Origin: Gammaproteobacteria bacterium
Lineage (GTDB): Bacteria > Pseudomonadota > Gammaproteobacteria > S012-40
Assembly: GCA_015491615.1 (NCBI GenBank)
Contig: WFVN01000042.1
Span: 1-7,395 of the forward strand
Direction of reading: 5' to 3'
DNA length: 7,395 bases
Every line of letters begins with the position of its first letter. Within the stretch, counting starts at the first letter, position 1. The translations under genes were made by a program, and so were the position numbers. Below, piece by piece: positions 1 through 6,438 of the stretch. The notes under the pieces are model-generated. The model had not been told where the DNA came from. It worked only from the letters and a program-made list of their open reading frames with translations, and ran no database searches.

Positions 1-1
1 G

Positions 2-286
2 CCGGTGCTGGACCTGTTCGCCGAGAAGGACTTGCCGGTGGTGCTGGCCGAGGCCCCACGGCGGCGCACCATGGCCGCCCGCGCCGAACCGGAAGGCGAG
101 GCGCCCCCCTCCCCGTCACCGCGTGCCCGCGGCCTACGCTACGCCCACAGCGGCAATCTCGCCTATCTGCAGGTGGTGGTCCCCGCCACCGGGCACGACT
201 ACGCCGGCCGCCAAGCGTGGTTGGTGAAACGGGTGGGGGATTGGCTCAACCGCGTCGCCCCGGGCATGGAGGTAGCCGACCCTTGA
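2..286 (+). CDS. C-terminal part of a probable DUF3530 (alpha/beta-hydrolase-like) protein, 5' truncated
   Basis: The reading frame is open from the window edge to a TGA at 284-286. The GTG at 5 is unlikely to be the true start, because the frame continues upstream with a proline codon. The visible 94 residues begin PVLDLFAEKDLPVVLAE, which resembles the late beta-strand and acid region of DUF3530 proteins. An Arg/Pro-rich stretch follows, then a segment with LAYLQVVVPATGHDY whose histidine sits where an alpha/beta hydrolase has its catalytic histidine, and finally an amphipathic helix (LVKRVGDWLNRV). DUF3530 is a gammaproteobacterial family of uncertain function. The nucleophile region lies outside the window, so activity cannot be judged. 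The gene is followed by 76 bases and a new promoter, so it is probably a separate transcription unit from the next gene. The family call rests on a short tail and is moderate. Confidence 0.55.
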   Translation, partial: PVLDLFAEKDLPVVLAEAPRRRTMAARAEPEGEAPPSPSPRARGLRYAHSGNLAYLQVVVPATGHDYAGRQAWLVKRVGDWLNRVAPGMEVADP

Positions 287-328
287 ATGGAAAACCTGAA
301 CCGGATCACGGGTTTGGCCGACTAAGGG

Positions 329-337
329 TGATATACT
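329..337 (+). promoter_or_regulatory. Extended -10 promoter for the CopD-family gene
   Basis: TGATATACT matches the extended -10 pattern TGnTATAAT, with the hexamer TATACT at 332-337 (five of six consensus bases). No good -35 hexamer lies 16-18 bases upstream, which fits an extended -10 promoter. Transcription would start near 343-345, giving a leader of about 20 bases that holds the ribosome binding site. This is inferred from sequence only. Confidence 0.5.
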
Positions 338-349
338 CGCGGTCCTCGT

Positions 350-356
350 GGGGAGA
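350..356 (+). promoter_or_regulatory. Ribosome binding site deciding the CopD-family start
   Basis: GGGGAGA lies six bases before the ATG at 363. It favours that ATG over the in-frame GTG at 348, which would lie upstream of this site. Confidence 0.65.
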
Positions 357-362
357 ATCGTC

Positions 363-827
363 ATGAACATCAATGCCTGGGCCCTGGCCCTGCACGCCCT
401 CGCCGCCGTGATCTGGATCGGCGGGATGTTCTTCGCCTACATAGCCCTGCGCCCGGTGGCCGCCGCCCTCCTGGAGCCGCCTTTGCGCCTGCCCCTATGG
501 GCCCGCACCCTCGCCCGTTTCTTCCCTTGGGTGTGGGCGGCGGTGATCGCCCTGCCCGCCGCCGGTTACCTGCTGGCGGAGCGTCTCTACGGAGGGTTGG
601 CGGGGGCACCCGTGCACATCCATCTTATGCAGGGGATGGGGTGGGTGATGATCGCCCTGTTCGCCTATGCCTATTTTTTTCCCTACCGCCATCTTCAGGC
701 CGCGGTGGCAGCGGAGGACTGGCCCGCCGGCGGGGCCGCCCTGGCCCGCATCCGCCGCCTCGTCGGCATCAATCTGATCCTCGGACTGATCGTGGCGGCG
801 GTGGCGACGGGCGGGCGCTATGCCTGA
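363..827 (+). CDS. CopD-family four-helix integral membrane protein
   Basis: A small inner-membrane protein of 154 residues from the ATG at 363. Four hydrophobic helices are visible at about residues 6-29, 54-73, 87-107 and 134-150. The first carries the family-like signature LHALAAVIWIGGMFF with His11, and the loop before helix 3 has His85 and His87 (VHIHLMQGMGW). Conserved histidines in this arrangement suggest binding of copper or heme, but no ligand can be proved here. CopD proteins are named for copper uptake in Pseudomonas; most chromosomal relatives like this one are uncharacterised and lie away from copA/copB/copC genes. The last eight bases overlap the start of the next gene, which implies co-transcription and translational coupling. 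A promoter-like extended -10 lies just upstream. The family is fairly sure; the function is not. Confidence 0.8.
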   Translation: MNINAWALALHALAAVIWIGGMFFAYIALRPVAAALLEPPLRLPLWARTLARFFPWVWAAVIALPAAGYLLAERLYGGLAGAPVHIHLMQGMGWVMIALFAYAYFFPYRHLQAAVAAEDWPAGGAALARIRRLVGINLILGLIVAAVATGGRYA

Positions 828-2643
828 ACGCCTCCTGGCCGTCCTCCTCGCCCTGTTCTTGCTACCCGCAGGGACCTGGGCGGCCCGCTACCAGGCCATT
901 CCCGCCGGCATCGTCGTCCACGATCTGAACACCGACGCCGGTGACGGATGGATCGTCGTCGGCTACACGGAAGAAACGGACGGCAGCCGGCGGGCGGCGG
1001 TGAGCCGTTACAACGAAAACAACCAGACTTTCGATCGCCCCACCATCGACGTTCCCCTGGATGCACAAGACAGCGTCGTGGAATCCATCGCCGACGGCGG
1101 CTCCCCTCGCCTGCTGGCCGGCCACTACCGGGACGCGAGCGGCGTCACCCGTCCCTTGGTGTGGCCCTGGGGAGTGGGGATCCCCGACCCTTCCGATCCC
1201 GTCGTCCTGCCGCCCTTGGTGGATGGCTTCGACGCCGCCGCCCTGGCGGTGAACTGGGATCAACTGGTGGTGGGCTGGGCGGTGGACGCGGACGGTCTGG
1301 AATACCCGGTCTACTGGCACCAAGAGCCCGCAGACCCCGACAACCCCGACGACAATCGGCTGGTGTGGACCATCAAACGCCTGCCCCTGCCCCTGGGAAC
1401 CCTGGGCGGGCGTGCCACCGGCGTCTCCCCCGCCGGGCGGGTGGGCGGCTACGCCATTGCCAGCGACGGCAGCCGCATCGCCCTGCTGTGGGAATCCGGC
1501 GCCCTCGACGCCCAGCCCCGGCAATTGCTCGACCCGAACGGCCGACCGGCCGAGGTCTCCGACCTCAGCGGCCAATTCATTTCCGGCTGGAGCCTGGAGG
1601 CAGGCGACGAACAACCCCTGCGTTGGAGCTCTCTCTTCAACGCCAGCGAGGCGGTGTCCGTGCTCCCCGGCCTGGGCGGCAGCAACGGCCGCGCCCTGGC
1701 AGTCAACGCCCGCGGCGACACGGTGGGCGAATCCAGCGACGCCGACGGTGCCCGCCGCGCTTTCCTCTACACCGACTTGTGCGCCACCTTCGATCTCAAC
1801 CGCCTGCTGAGCGTCGACGACCCTTTCCCCCAGGGCGGGGACTGGACCCTGGTGAGCGCCCACGCCGTCAACGAGCAAAACCCGCCGTGGATCGCCGTGC
1901 AGGGCGAGGACGCCGCCGGCACCCTCAACGGCTTCGTCCTCGTCCCCACCGAGACCAGCCCCGTGGACCTGCGCCTGACGGTGAGCGCGGACAAATCGTC
2001 CGTGCGCGTGGGCGAGCCCCTCACCTACACCATCGAAGTGGAGAACGCCGGCGATCGGTACGCCACCTGCGTGGTGGTGGAAAATCGCCTCTACATCGGC
2101 ATGACCCTGATCGACGTGGCGGCCGACCCGGGCATCTGCCGCGTGGAAGTATACAAGGCGACGTGCGTCTCCCAGGAACTATGGCCGGGCGAGGTGTTGC
2201 GCATGACCGTGCGCGCCCGCCCCCGTCCCATCCTCGTGGACCGGGAGATCGTCAACGTGGTGGAGGTGAGTTCCGGGGAGCCCGACCTCTCCCCGCAGGA
2301 CAGCCAGGTGGAGACCCGTACCCCGGTACCCCGCGAAGGGTGTTTCATCGCCACCGCCGCTTACGGCTCTTTCCTCGCCCCGGAGGTGGCGCGCCTGCGC
2401 ACCTTCCGCGACCGCTGGCTCCTGCCCCACGCCCCCGGACGCCTTCTCGTGGCCTTCTACTACCGCCACTCCCCGGCTTGGGCCCAATGGCTGCGGGAGC
2501 ACCCGGCGACCCTCCCGTGGATACGCGCCGCCCTCGCTCCGGTCGTGTGGTCGGTGAGCCGCCCGTCGCTCTTTTGGGGTGGGCTGTTCTTCCTCGCAGG
2601 TGCGGCGTGGTGGATGCGCCGATGCCGTCAACGGGGCCGGTAG
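820..2643 (+). CDS. Exported HAF-repeat / DUF11 / CFI-box-CTERM surface protein
   Basis: A 607-residue protein starting at ATG 820, inside the end of the CopD-family gene. Residues 1-21 form a signal peptide (hydrophobic core LLAVLLALFLLPAG, cleavage after TWA). Residues 32-376 hold about seven degenerate repeats of the HAF type (V.VGY..D..G....LYW), at roughly 32-65, 87-116, 139-166, 199-224, 246-270, 291-318 and 346-376. The clearest contain GTLGGRATGVSPAGRVGG and GLGGSNGRALAVNARGD. Seven units suggest a seven-bladed beta-propeller. Residues 382-467 form a DUF11 domain (LTVSADKSSVRVGEPLTYTI), with Cys440 and Cys449 possibly paired. The C-terminal part opens with the CFI box CFIATAAYGS (508-517), then an FRDRWLL...YYRHSP segment, a membrane helix at about 584-599 and a basic tail (RRCRQRGR). 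That layout looks like a sorting or anchoring signal. No enzymatic residues are recognised; a cell-envelope or adhesion-like role is inference. The stop codon lies inside the end of the convergent gene. Confidence 0.85.
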   Translation: MPERLLAVLLALFLLPAGTWAARYQAIPAGIVVHDLNTDAGDGWIVVGYTEETDGSRRAAVSRYNENNQTFDRPTIDVPLDAQDSVVESIADGGSPRLLAGHYRDASGVTRPLVWPWGVGIPDPSDPVVLPPLVDGFDAAALAVNWDQLVVGWAVDADGLEYPVYWHQEPADPDNPDDNRLVWTIKRLPLPLGTLGGRATGVSPAGRVGGYAIASDGSRIALLWESGALDAQPRQLLDPNGRPAEVSDLSGQFISGWSLEAGDEQPLRWSSLFNASEAVSVLPGLGGSNGRALAVNARGDTVGESSDADGARRAFLYTDLCATFDLNRLLSVDDPFPQGGDWTLVSAHAVNEQNPPWIAVQGEDAAGTLNGFVLVPTETSPVDLRLTVSADKSSVRVGEPLTYTIEVENAGDRYATCVVVENRLYIGMTLIDVAADPGICRVEVYKATCVSQELWPGEVLRMTVRARPRPILVDREIVNVVEVSSGEPDLSPQDSQVETRTPVPREGCFIATAAYGSFLAPEVARLRTFRDRWLLPHAPGRLLVAFYYRHSPAWAQWLREHPATLPWIRAALAPVVWSVSRPSLFWGGLFFLAGAAWWMRRCRQRGR

Positions 2644-4379
2644 GTGGCCACCACCCGGTTGCCCTTCCCCAGCCAGCGGATGTCGGGGCACAGGGAACGC
2701 AACAGGGTCAGGCCACGACCGCAAGCTTCGCCTGCCTGCGCCTCCCGGCCCAGGCGCGCGCGGTGGTCGAAACCGGGGCCGCTGTCTTCCACCAGGATCT
2801 GCACCGCCTCCCGCTGGTCCTGCGACAGCAAGGACAGCTCCAGGCGAATGCGCCCCTTTTGCAACCCCTCCAGGCACCGTGCCCGCTCCTCGTAATAACG
2901 GGTGAAACCCAGGGGGTCTCGCTTGAGGCCCGAATCCAGCCCGAGAACGCCGTGCTCCAAGGCGTTGGAATACAACTCGGCGAGGATGGTGAACAACTGG
3001 GTGGCGTGGGGACGCAGGCGCGGCATGCACGCCATCGCTTCGCTCATGAATTGGTTCAAATCGAAGGCCCGGAGGGCCTCGGCTCCCAGTTCCAACGCCA
3101 AACACCAGACCCGTTGTTCCGGCAGATCGTTCTGCACCGCCCGAGACTGGACGTCCAGCGGACGATCTTCGCCACCCATGCTCCCGACGCACAACATCTC
3201 CACCAGGGTGATGTCGTCGTTCTGGTGTGCCTCGCCGCGGAAGGCGTCCACCGCCGCGCGGATGCGCTCGAACAGGCGGTGCGGCGGATGCCCGGCCTCG
3301 ATCTCCGCCAGCAGGCGCGCCTCGCCAAACATCTCTCCGTGTTCGTCCACCGCCTCGATGAGGCCGTCGGAGTACAGGAACACGCGATCGCCCGGCGCCA
3401 CGTCGATGGTCTCGGACTGCAGGCTCAGCTCCTCGGAGCCGACCACCCCGAGGGGCAGATTGGCGGAAGGAATGCGTGCCTTGAGACCGCCCCGCCGGTC
3501 GACGAGAAAGACGTCCGGCAGGCCGCAATTGAAGACCTCCAGACGCCCGGCGACGGGGTCGTGGTGGACCAGGGCGCAGGCCATGAACAGGCCGGTGGGG
3601 AGTTTTTCGCGCAGTTTTTTGTTGATCTCCAGGGTGATGGCGCGCAGCGAGAAGCCCCGCTCGGTCATGGCATAGAAGATGTCGGGGACGGGCATCGCCC
3701 CCAAGGCCGCGGACAACCCATGGCCGGTGAAATCGCCCAGCAGCAGGTGCCGCCCTTCTCCCAGTGGGCGGCGGGCACTGAACACCACGTCGCCGTTGGT
3801 GATCTCCATGGGAGCGAGGTGGATGCGCAGGTTTTCGGTGTCCAGGGGGTTGGCGTGGAGGATCTTGGAGAACACCCGCTCGGCCACTTCGTGCTCGGTC
3901 TGCAAGCGCTGGTGGTGGGCGAGGAGGGCGTCGCGCTGTTCGGTGAGCTCCCGATAGAGGCGCCGCATGCGCTCCATGGCCGCCAGCTTGGCGCGCAGCA
4001 GGAAGCGGTTCAAGGGCTTGGCGATGAAATCGTCGCCGCCGCAGGCCACGCACAGAGCCAAGGATTCGTCGTCCAACGTGGCGGTGACGAACAACACCGG
4101 GACGAATTCCTCGCCGCTCATGGTTTTGATGAGGGTGGTGGCCTGGTAGCCGTCCATCTCCGGCATCATCACGTCCATGAGGACCATGTCCGGCCGGTGT
4201 TCGGAGAAGGCGGCCACCGCCCCGGCCCCGTCCTCGGCCTCGATCACCCGGTGCCCGTCCTGTTCCAGGAGGGCCCGCAGGATGGCACGCCCGGTGGCTT
4301 CATCGTCCACCACCAGGAGGGTGAGGGGTGGCAGGTCCAGGACCTGCTCGCCGCTGCGGGGTAGGGCCGCCTCCTCCAC
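2628..4379 (-). CDS. HsbR/CrsR-type response regulator: receiver, PP2C (SpoIIE) phosphatase and HATPase anti-sigma kinase fusion
   Basis: A 583-residue three-domain partner-switch regulator, cytoplasmic. The receiver (about 21-135) has the acidic pair Asp25-Asp26, phospho-acceptor Asp69 (LMDVMMPEMDG), Thr99 and Lys121. A probable coiled linker (about 136-172) follows. The PP2C/SpoIIE phosphatase (about 180-396) keeps its metal aspartates in NGDVVF, LGDFTGHG (Asp216), YSDGL (Asp338) and NDDITL (Asp388/389). The C-terminal GHKL kinase (about 423-583) has an N box ELYSNALEHG (Asn472), G1 box EDSGPGFD and G2 box GRGLTLL. The insert containing GLKRDPLGFTRYYEERA is typical of this subfamily. By analogy with HsbR and CrsR, the kinase phosphorylates the STAS partner and the phosphatase reverses this under receiver control; in Shewanella CrsR also sequesters sigma-S. 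The start is GTG 4379, four bases after the STAS stop, with no good Shine-Dalgarno, so coupling is likely. A longer frame reaching 4595 only shadows the STAS gene. All catalytic motifs look intact. Confidence 0.9.
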   Translation of the reverse strand: MEEAALPRSGEQVLDLPPLTLLVVDDEATGRAILRALLEQDGHRVIEAEDGAGAVAAFSEHRPDMVLMDVMMPEMDGYQATTLIKTMSGEEFVPVLFVTATLDDESLALCVACGGDDFIAKPLNRFLLRAKLAAMERMRRLYRELTEQRDALLAHHQRLQTEHEVAERVFSKILHANPLDTENLRIHLAPMEITNGDVVFSARRPLGEGRHLLLGDFTGHGLSAALGAMPVPDIFYAMTERGFSLRAITLEINKKLREKLPTGLFMACALVHHDPVAGRLEVFNCGLPDVFLVDRRGGLKARIPSANLPLGVVGSEELSLQSETIDVAPGDRVFLYSDGLIEAVDEHGEMFGEARLLAEIEAGHPPHRLFERIRAAVDAFRGEAHQNDDITLVEMLCVGSMGGEDRPLDVQSRAVQNDLPEQRVWCLALELGAEALRAFDLNQFMSEAMACMPRLRPHATQLFTILAELYSNALEHGVLGLDSGLKRDPLGFTRYYEERARCLEGLQKGRIRLELSLLSQDQREAVQILVEDSGPGFDHRARLGREAQAGEACGRGLTLLRSLCPDIRWLGKGNRVVATYRPR

Positions 4380-4383
4380 CGTT

Positions 4384-4689
4384 TCAGTCCATCTTGAACA
4401 GGTGGTGGAAGTTGGAGATCTCGAGGATCTTGCGCAGCTCGGGGTTGACGTTGACGAGGCGTACCCGTTCGGGAATACCCCCGGCGTGCTCGCGCAAGAG
4501 GAGGAGCATCCCCAGGGCCGAGCTGTCCATGTACTCGGTGTCCTTGAAGTCGATGACGTAGTGGCTGGCGTCGGCCGCTTCGCCACCGTAGGCATCGCGG
4601 AATTCCTTGTGGAGGTTGAAGTCGAAACGCCCCTGGATGCGGATGGTGACGGTCTTGCCGTCGGGGCTGACGGTGCGTTGAAGAGTCAT
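4384..4689 (-). CDS. STAS-domain anti-sigma-factor antagonist, HsbA/CrsA-like
   Basis: A 101-residue single-domain STAS protein of the SpoIIAA/RsbV class, the usual length for the family. The phosphorylation loop reads YMDSSALGMLLLL at residues 53-65; by analogy with SpoIIAA the second serine (Ser57) is the likely phosphosite, with Ser56 the alternative. The N-terminal strand VTIRIQGRFDF and the segment VRLVNVNPELRKILEISNF fit the fold. It should be phosphorylated by the HATPase domain and dephosphorylated by the PP2C domain of the fusion protein encoded immediately downstream. Only the unphosphorylated form should bind its partner, which would be an anti-sigma factor or the kinase domain itself. 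The ATG at 4689 is chosen because a strong GGAGG lies five bases before it; an in-frame GTG at 4746 has no such site. The gene is 66 bases from cheB and four bases from the fusion gene. Confidence 0.9.
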   Translation of the reverse strand: MTLQRTVSPDGKTVTIRIQGRFDFNLHKEFRDAYGGEAADASHYVIDFKDTEYMDSSALGMLLLLREHAGGIPERVRLVNVNPELRKILEISNFHHLFKMD

Positions 4690-4694
4690 GCTTT

Positions 4695-4699
4695 CCTCC
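4695..4699 (-). promoter_or_regulatory. Strong Shine-Dalgarno deciding the STAS start
   Basis: On the minus strand GGAGGAAAGC precedes the ATG at 4689, with a five-base spacer. It is among the best ribosome sites in the window, suggesting the small antagonist is made at a higher level than its partner, whose GTG start lacks one. Confidence 0.75.
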
Positions 4700-4755
4700 G
4701 AATTACAACGGGGTTCGTGAGCGGTGATCGTCTCTTCCGGATACACATTTCGCGC

Positions 4756-5796
4756 TCAGGCTTCGGCGCGCAGGCGTTGCAGGATGCGGCCGGGGATGGC
4801 GTCCAGGGGGAGGACCTCGTCCACCCCGCCGTGGGCCACCGCCTCGCCGGGCATCCCCCACACCACCGAGGTCTTCTCGTCCTGGGCGATGGTGTGGGCG
4901 CCGGCGTCGTGCATGGCGCGCATGCCGCGGGCGCCGTCGTCGCCCATGCCGGTGAGGATGACGCCGAGGGCGTTGGGGCCGACGTTCTCGGCCACCGAGT
5001 GGAAAAGCACGTCCACCGACGGCTTGTGGCGGTTGACGCGCGGGCCGTCGTCCAGGCGGCACAGGTAACGGGCGCCGGAGCGTTCCACTTTCAAATGGCG
5101 GTCGCCGGGGGCGATGTACACGTGCCCGGGGAGGATCTGCTCCCCGTCGCTCGCCTCGCGCACGGTCATCGCCGCCACCCCGTCCATGCGCCGGGCGAAG
5201 GGGCCGCTGAAGGCGGCGGGGATGTGTTGGGTGATGACCATGCCGGGGGTGTCGGCGGGGAGGGCGAGGAGGAGGTCCTTGATGGCCTCGGTGCCGCCGG
5301 TGGAGGCCCCCACGGCGATGACCTTGTCGGTGGACTTGAACAGGCCGCTGGAGGCGAGGCGCTTCACCTGCGGGCGTTCGCCGATGGCGCGCACGCGCAC
5401 CCGCGCCGCCGCCTTGACCTTGTCGATGAGGGTCTGGGCGTAGGCCTCCAGGCCGTGGGCCACGTCCACCGCCGGCTTGGTGACGAAGTCCACCGCCCCC
5501 AGTTCCAGGGCGCGCAGGGTGACGTCGGCGCCCTTCTCGGTGAGGGAGGAGACCATCACCACCGGCATGGGGCGCAGGCGCATGAGGTTGGCGAGGAAGG
5601 TGACCCCGTCCATGCGCGGCATCTCCACGTCCAGGGTGAGCACGTCCGGGTTGAGGCGCTTGATCTTGTCGCGGGCGATGTAGGGGTCGGGGGCGGTACC
5701 CACCACTTCGATCTGCGGGTCCTGGGAGAGGATCTCGGTGAGGAGCTGGCGCACCATGGCCGAGTCGTCTACCACCAGCACCTTGATTGTGTCCAT
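4756..5796 (-). CDS. cheB: Chemotaxis response regulator and protein-glutamate methylesterase/deamidase CheB
   Basis: A full-length 346-residue CheB. It removes methyl groups from receptor glutamates (and deamidates glutamines), giving adaptation feedback when phosphorylated by CheA. The receiver (about 1-125) has Asp10, Asp11, the phospho-acceptor Asp56 in LTLDVEMPRMDG, and Lys107 in TKPA. An Arg/Ala-rich linker (about 126-156) leads to the methylesterase domain (about 157-344). Its catalytic triad is Ser165 in GASTGG, His191 in TQHIP and Asp287 in GMGDDG, each shifted by one from Salmonella Ser164, His190 and Asp286. The ATG at 5796 has AGGAGA about eight bases upstream and lies nine bases after the cheD stop, within one operon. 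Nothing essential is missing. Confidence 0.97.
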   Translation of the reverse strand: MDTIKVLVVDDSAMVRQLLTEILSQDPQIEVVGTAPDPYIARDKIKRLNPDVLTLDVEMPRMDGVTFLANLMRLRPMPVVMVSSLTEKGADVTLRALELGAVDFVTKPAVDVAHGLEAYAQTLIDKVKAAARVRVRAIGERPQVKRLASSGLFKSTDKVIAVGASTGGTEAIKDLLLALPADTPGMVITQHIPAAFSGPFARRMDGVAAMTVREASDGEQILPGHVYIAPGDRHLKVERSGARYLCRLDDGPRVNRHKPSVDVLFHSVAENVGPNALGVILTGMGDDGARGMRAMHDAGAHTIAQDEKTSVVWGMPGEAVAHGGVDEVLPLDAIPGRILQRLRAEA

Positions 5797-5805
5797 GGGT
5801 CTCTC

Positions 5806-6438
5806 CTAATCGAATAGCTCGATGTCCCCGGCCACCGGTTTTTGCTGCAGCTCGTGCACGTAACGGCGTTCACGATCGGCGAGGGTGTCGTTGTGGAGGG
5901 CTTGCAGCTTCTTCACCAGCACCCGGCCGCTGGCGGGGAAGTAGACGATTTTGCGCGGGTGGTCGCCGCCCAGGTCCTCGGCGGCGATCTGGAACCCCTC
6001 GGTGCGCACGAAGCAGCGGGCGAACTCGACGTTGCGCCGGCCCACGTCGCTGGCGTTGCTGCCCATGATGCGGCCGCCGCCGAACAGCTTCACTTCCAGG
6101 CGCTCGCGCCGGCCGCCGTGCTTGAGGATGGCGTTGATGAGGGATTCCATGGCGAAGACGCCGTAGCGGGCGGCGTCGCCGGCGCCCTCCAGGCCGCCGT
6201 CGGGGAGCATGAAGTGGTTCATGCCGCCGATGCCCAGCTTGCGGTCGCGGATGCAGGCGGAGACGCAGGAGCCGAGGACGGTGGTGACGAGCTCGTCGCG
6301 CAGGGTCACGTACAGCTCCCCCGGCTTGATCTTCGCCGCCGGCATGTTGCGCGTCTTGTCCCAGTAACGGTTGATGTGGGCGAACTCGGGCAGCGGCGGC
6401 GGCAGCTCGGGGTGGCCCAGGGTGGGGGCGAGGCTCAT
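5806..6438 (-). CDS. cheD: Chemoreceptor glutamine deamidase CheD
   Basis: A 210-residue CheD. It converts specific receptor glutamines to glutamates, creating methylation sites for CheR; in some bacteria it also works with CheC and CheY-P, but no CheC is seen here. The catalytic residues are in place: Thr52, Cys58 in TVLGSCVSACI and His75 in GGMNHFMLP. Their spacing (6 and 17 residues) equals that of Thermotoga maritima CheD Thr21, Cys27 and His44. The N-terminal extension of about 40 residues with HINRYWD resembles proteobacterial CheD proteins, so the start is credible. The ATG at 6438 overlaps the cheR stop as ATGA and has GGAGG five bases upstream. The C-terminal tail (about 175-210) is charged and probably extended. 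Confidence 0.96.
   Translation of the reverse strand: MSLAPTLGHPELPPPLPEFAHINRYWDKTRNMPAAKIKPGELYVTLRDELVTTVLGSCVSACIRDRKLGIGGMNHFMLPDGGLEGAGDAARYGVFAMESLINAILKHGGRRERLEVKLFGGGRIMGSNASDVGRRNVEFARCFVRTEGFQIAAEDLGGDHPRKIVYFPASGRVLVKKLQALHNDTLADRERRYVHELQQKPVAGDIELFD

Noticed and set aside
297..316. Small inverted repeat AACC...GGTT after the first gene
   Set aside because: Only four base pairs and no T-run; not enough to call a terminator.
862..1878. Minus-strand open frame of 338 codons
   Set aside because: It is antisense to the repeat region of the exported protein; its repetitive Val/Gly/Gln-rich product mirrors those repeats and no clear ribosome site was found.
2637..2658. Imperfect 22-base inverted repeat centred on GGTGGCCACC at the convergent gene ends
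   Set aside because: It has two central-flank mismatches, almost no loop and no T-run on either strand, so it is a poor terminator. It may be chance in GC-rich DNA.
2179..4053. Minus-strand open frame of 624 codons
   Set aside because: It is a shifted frame of the fusion regulator and continues antisense into the CFI-box gene. It has Arg/Pro/Gly bias and no recognised domain.
948..4364. Plus-strand open frame of 1138 codons
   Set aside because: It runs across the CFI-box gene in another frame and antisense to the fusion regulator. The product is Arg/Pro/Gly-rich and then low in domain signal, as expected of GC-rich shadow frames.
4690..4755. Possible internal promoter before the STAS gene (TGTAAT-like hexamer on the minus strand)
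   Set aside because: There is no suitable -35 at the right spacing and no sigma-28 or sigma-54 pattern. The 66-base gap is compatible with read-through from cheB.
4177..5817. Plus-strand open frame of 546 codons rich in Gly, His, Val and Asp
   Set aside because: It is antisense to the STAS gene and cheB, whose catalytic motifs are intact. Its composition is the expected mirror of GC-rich coding sequence.
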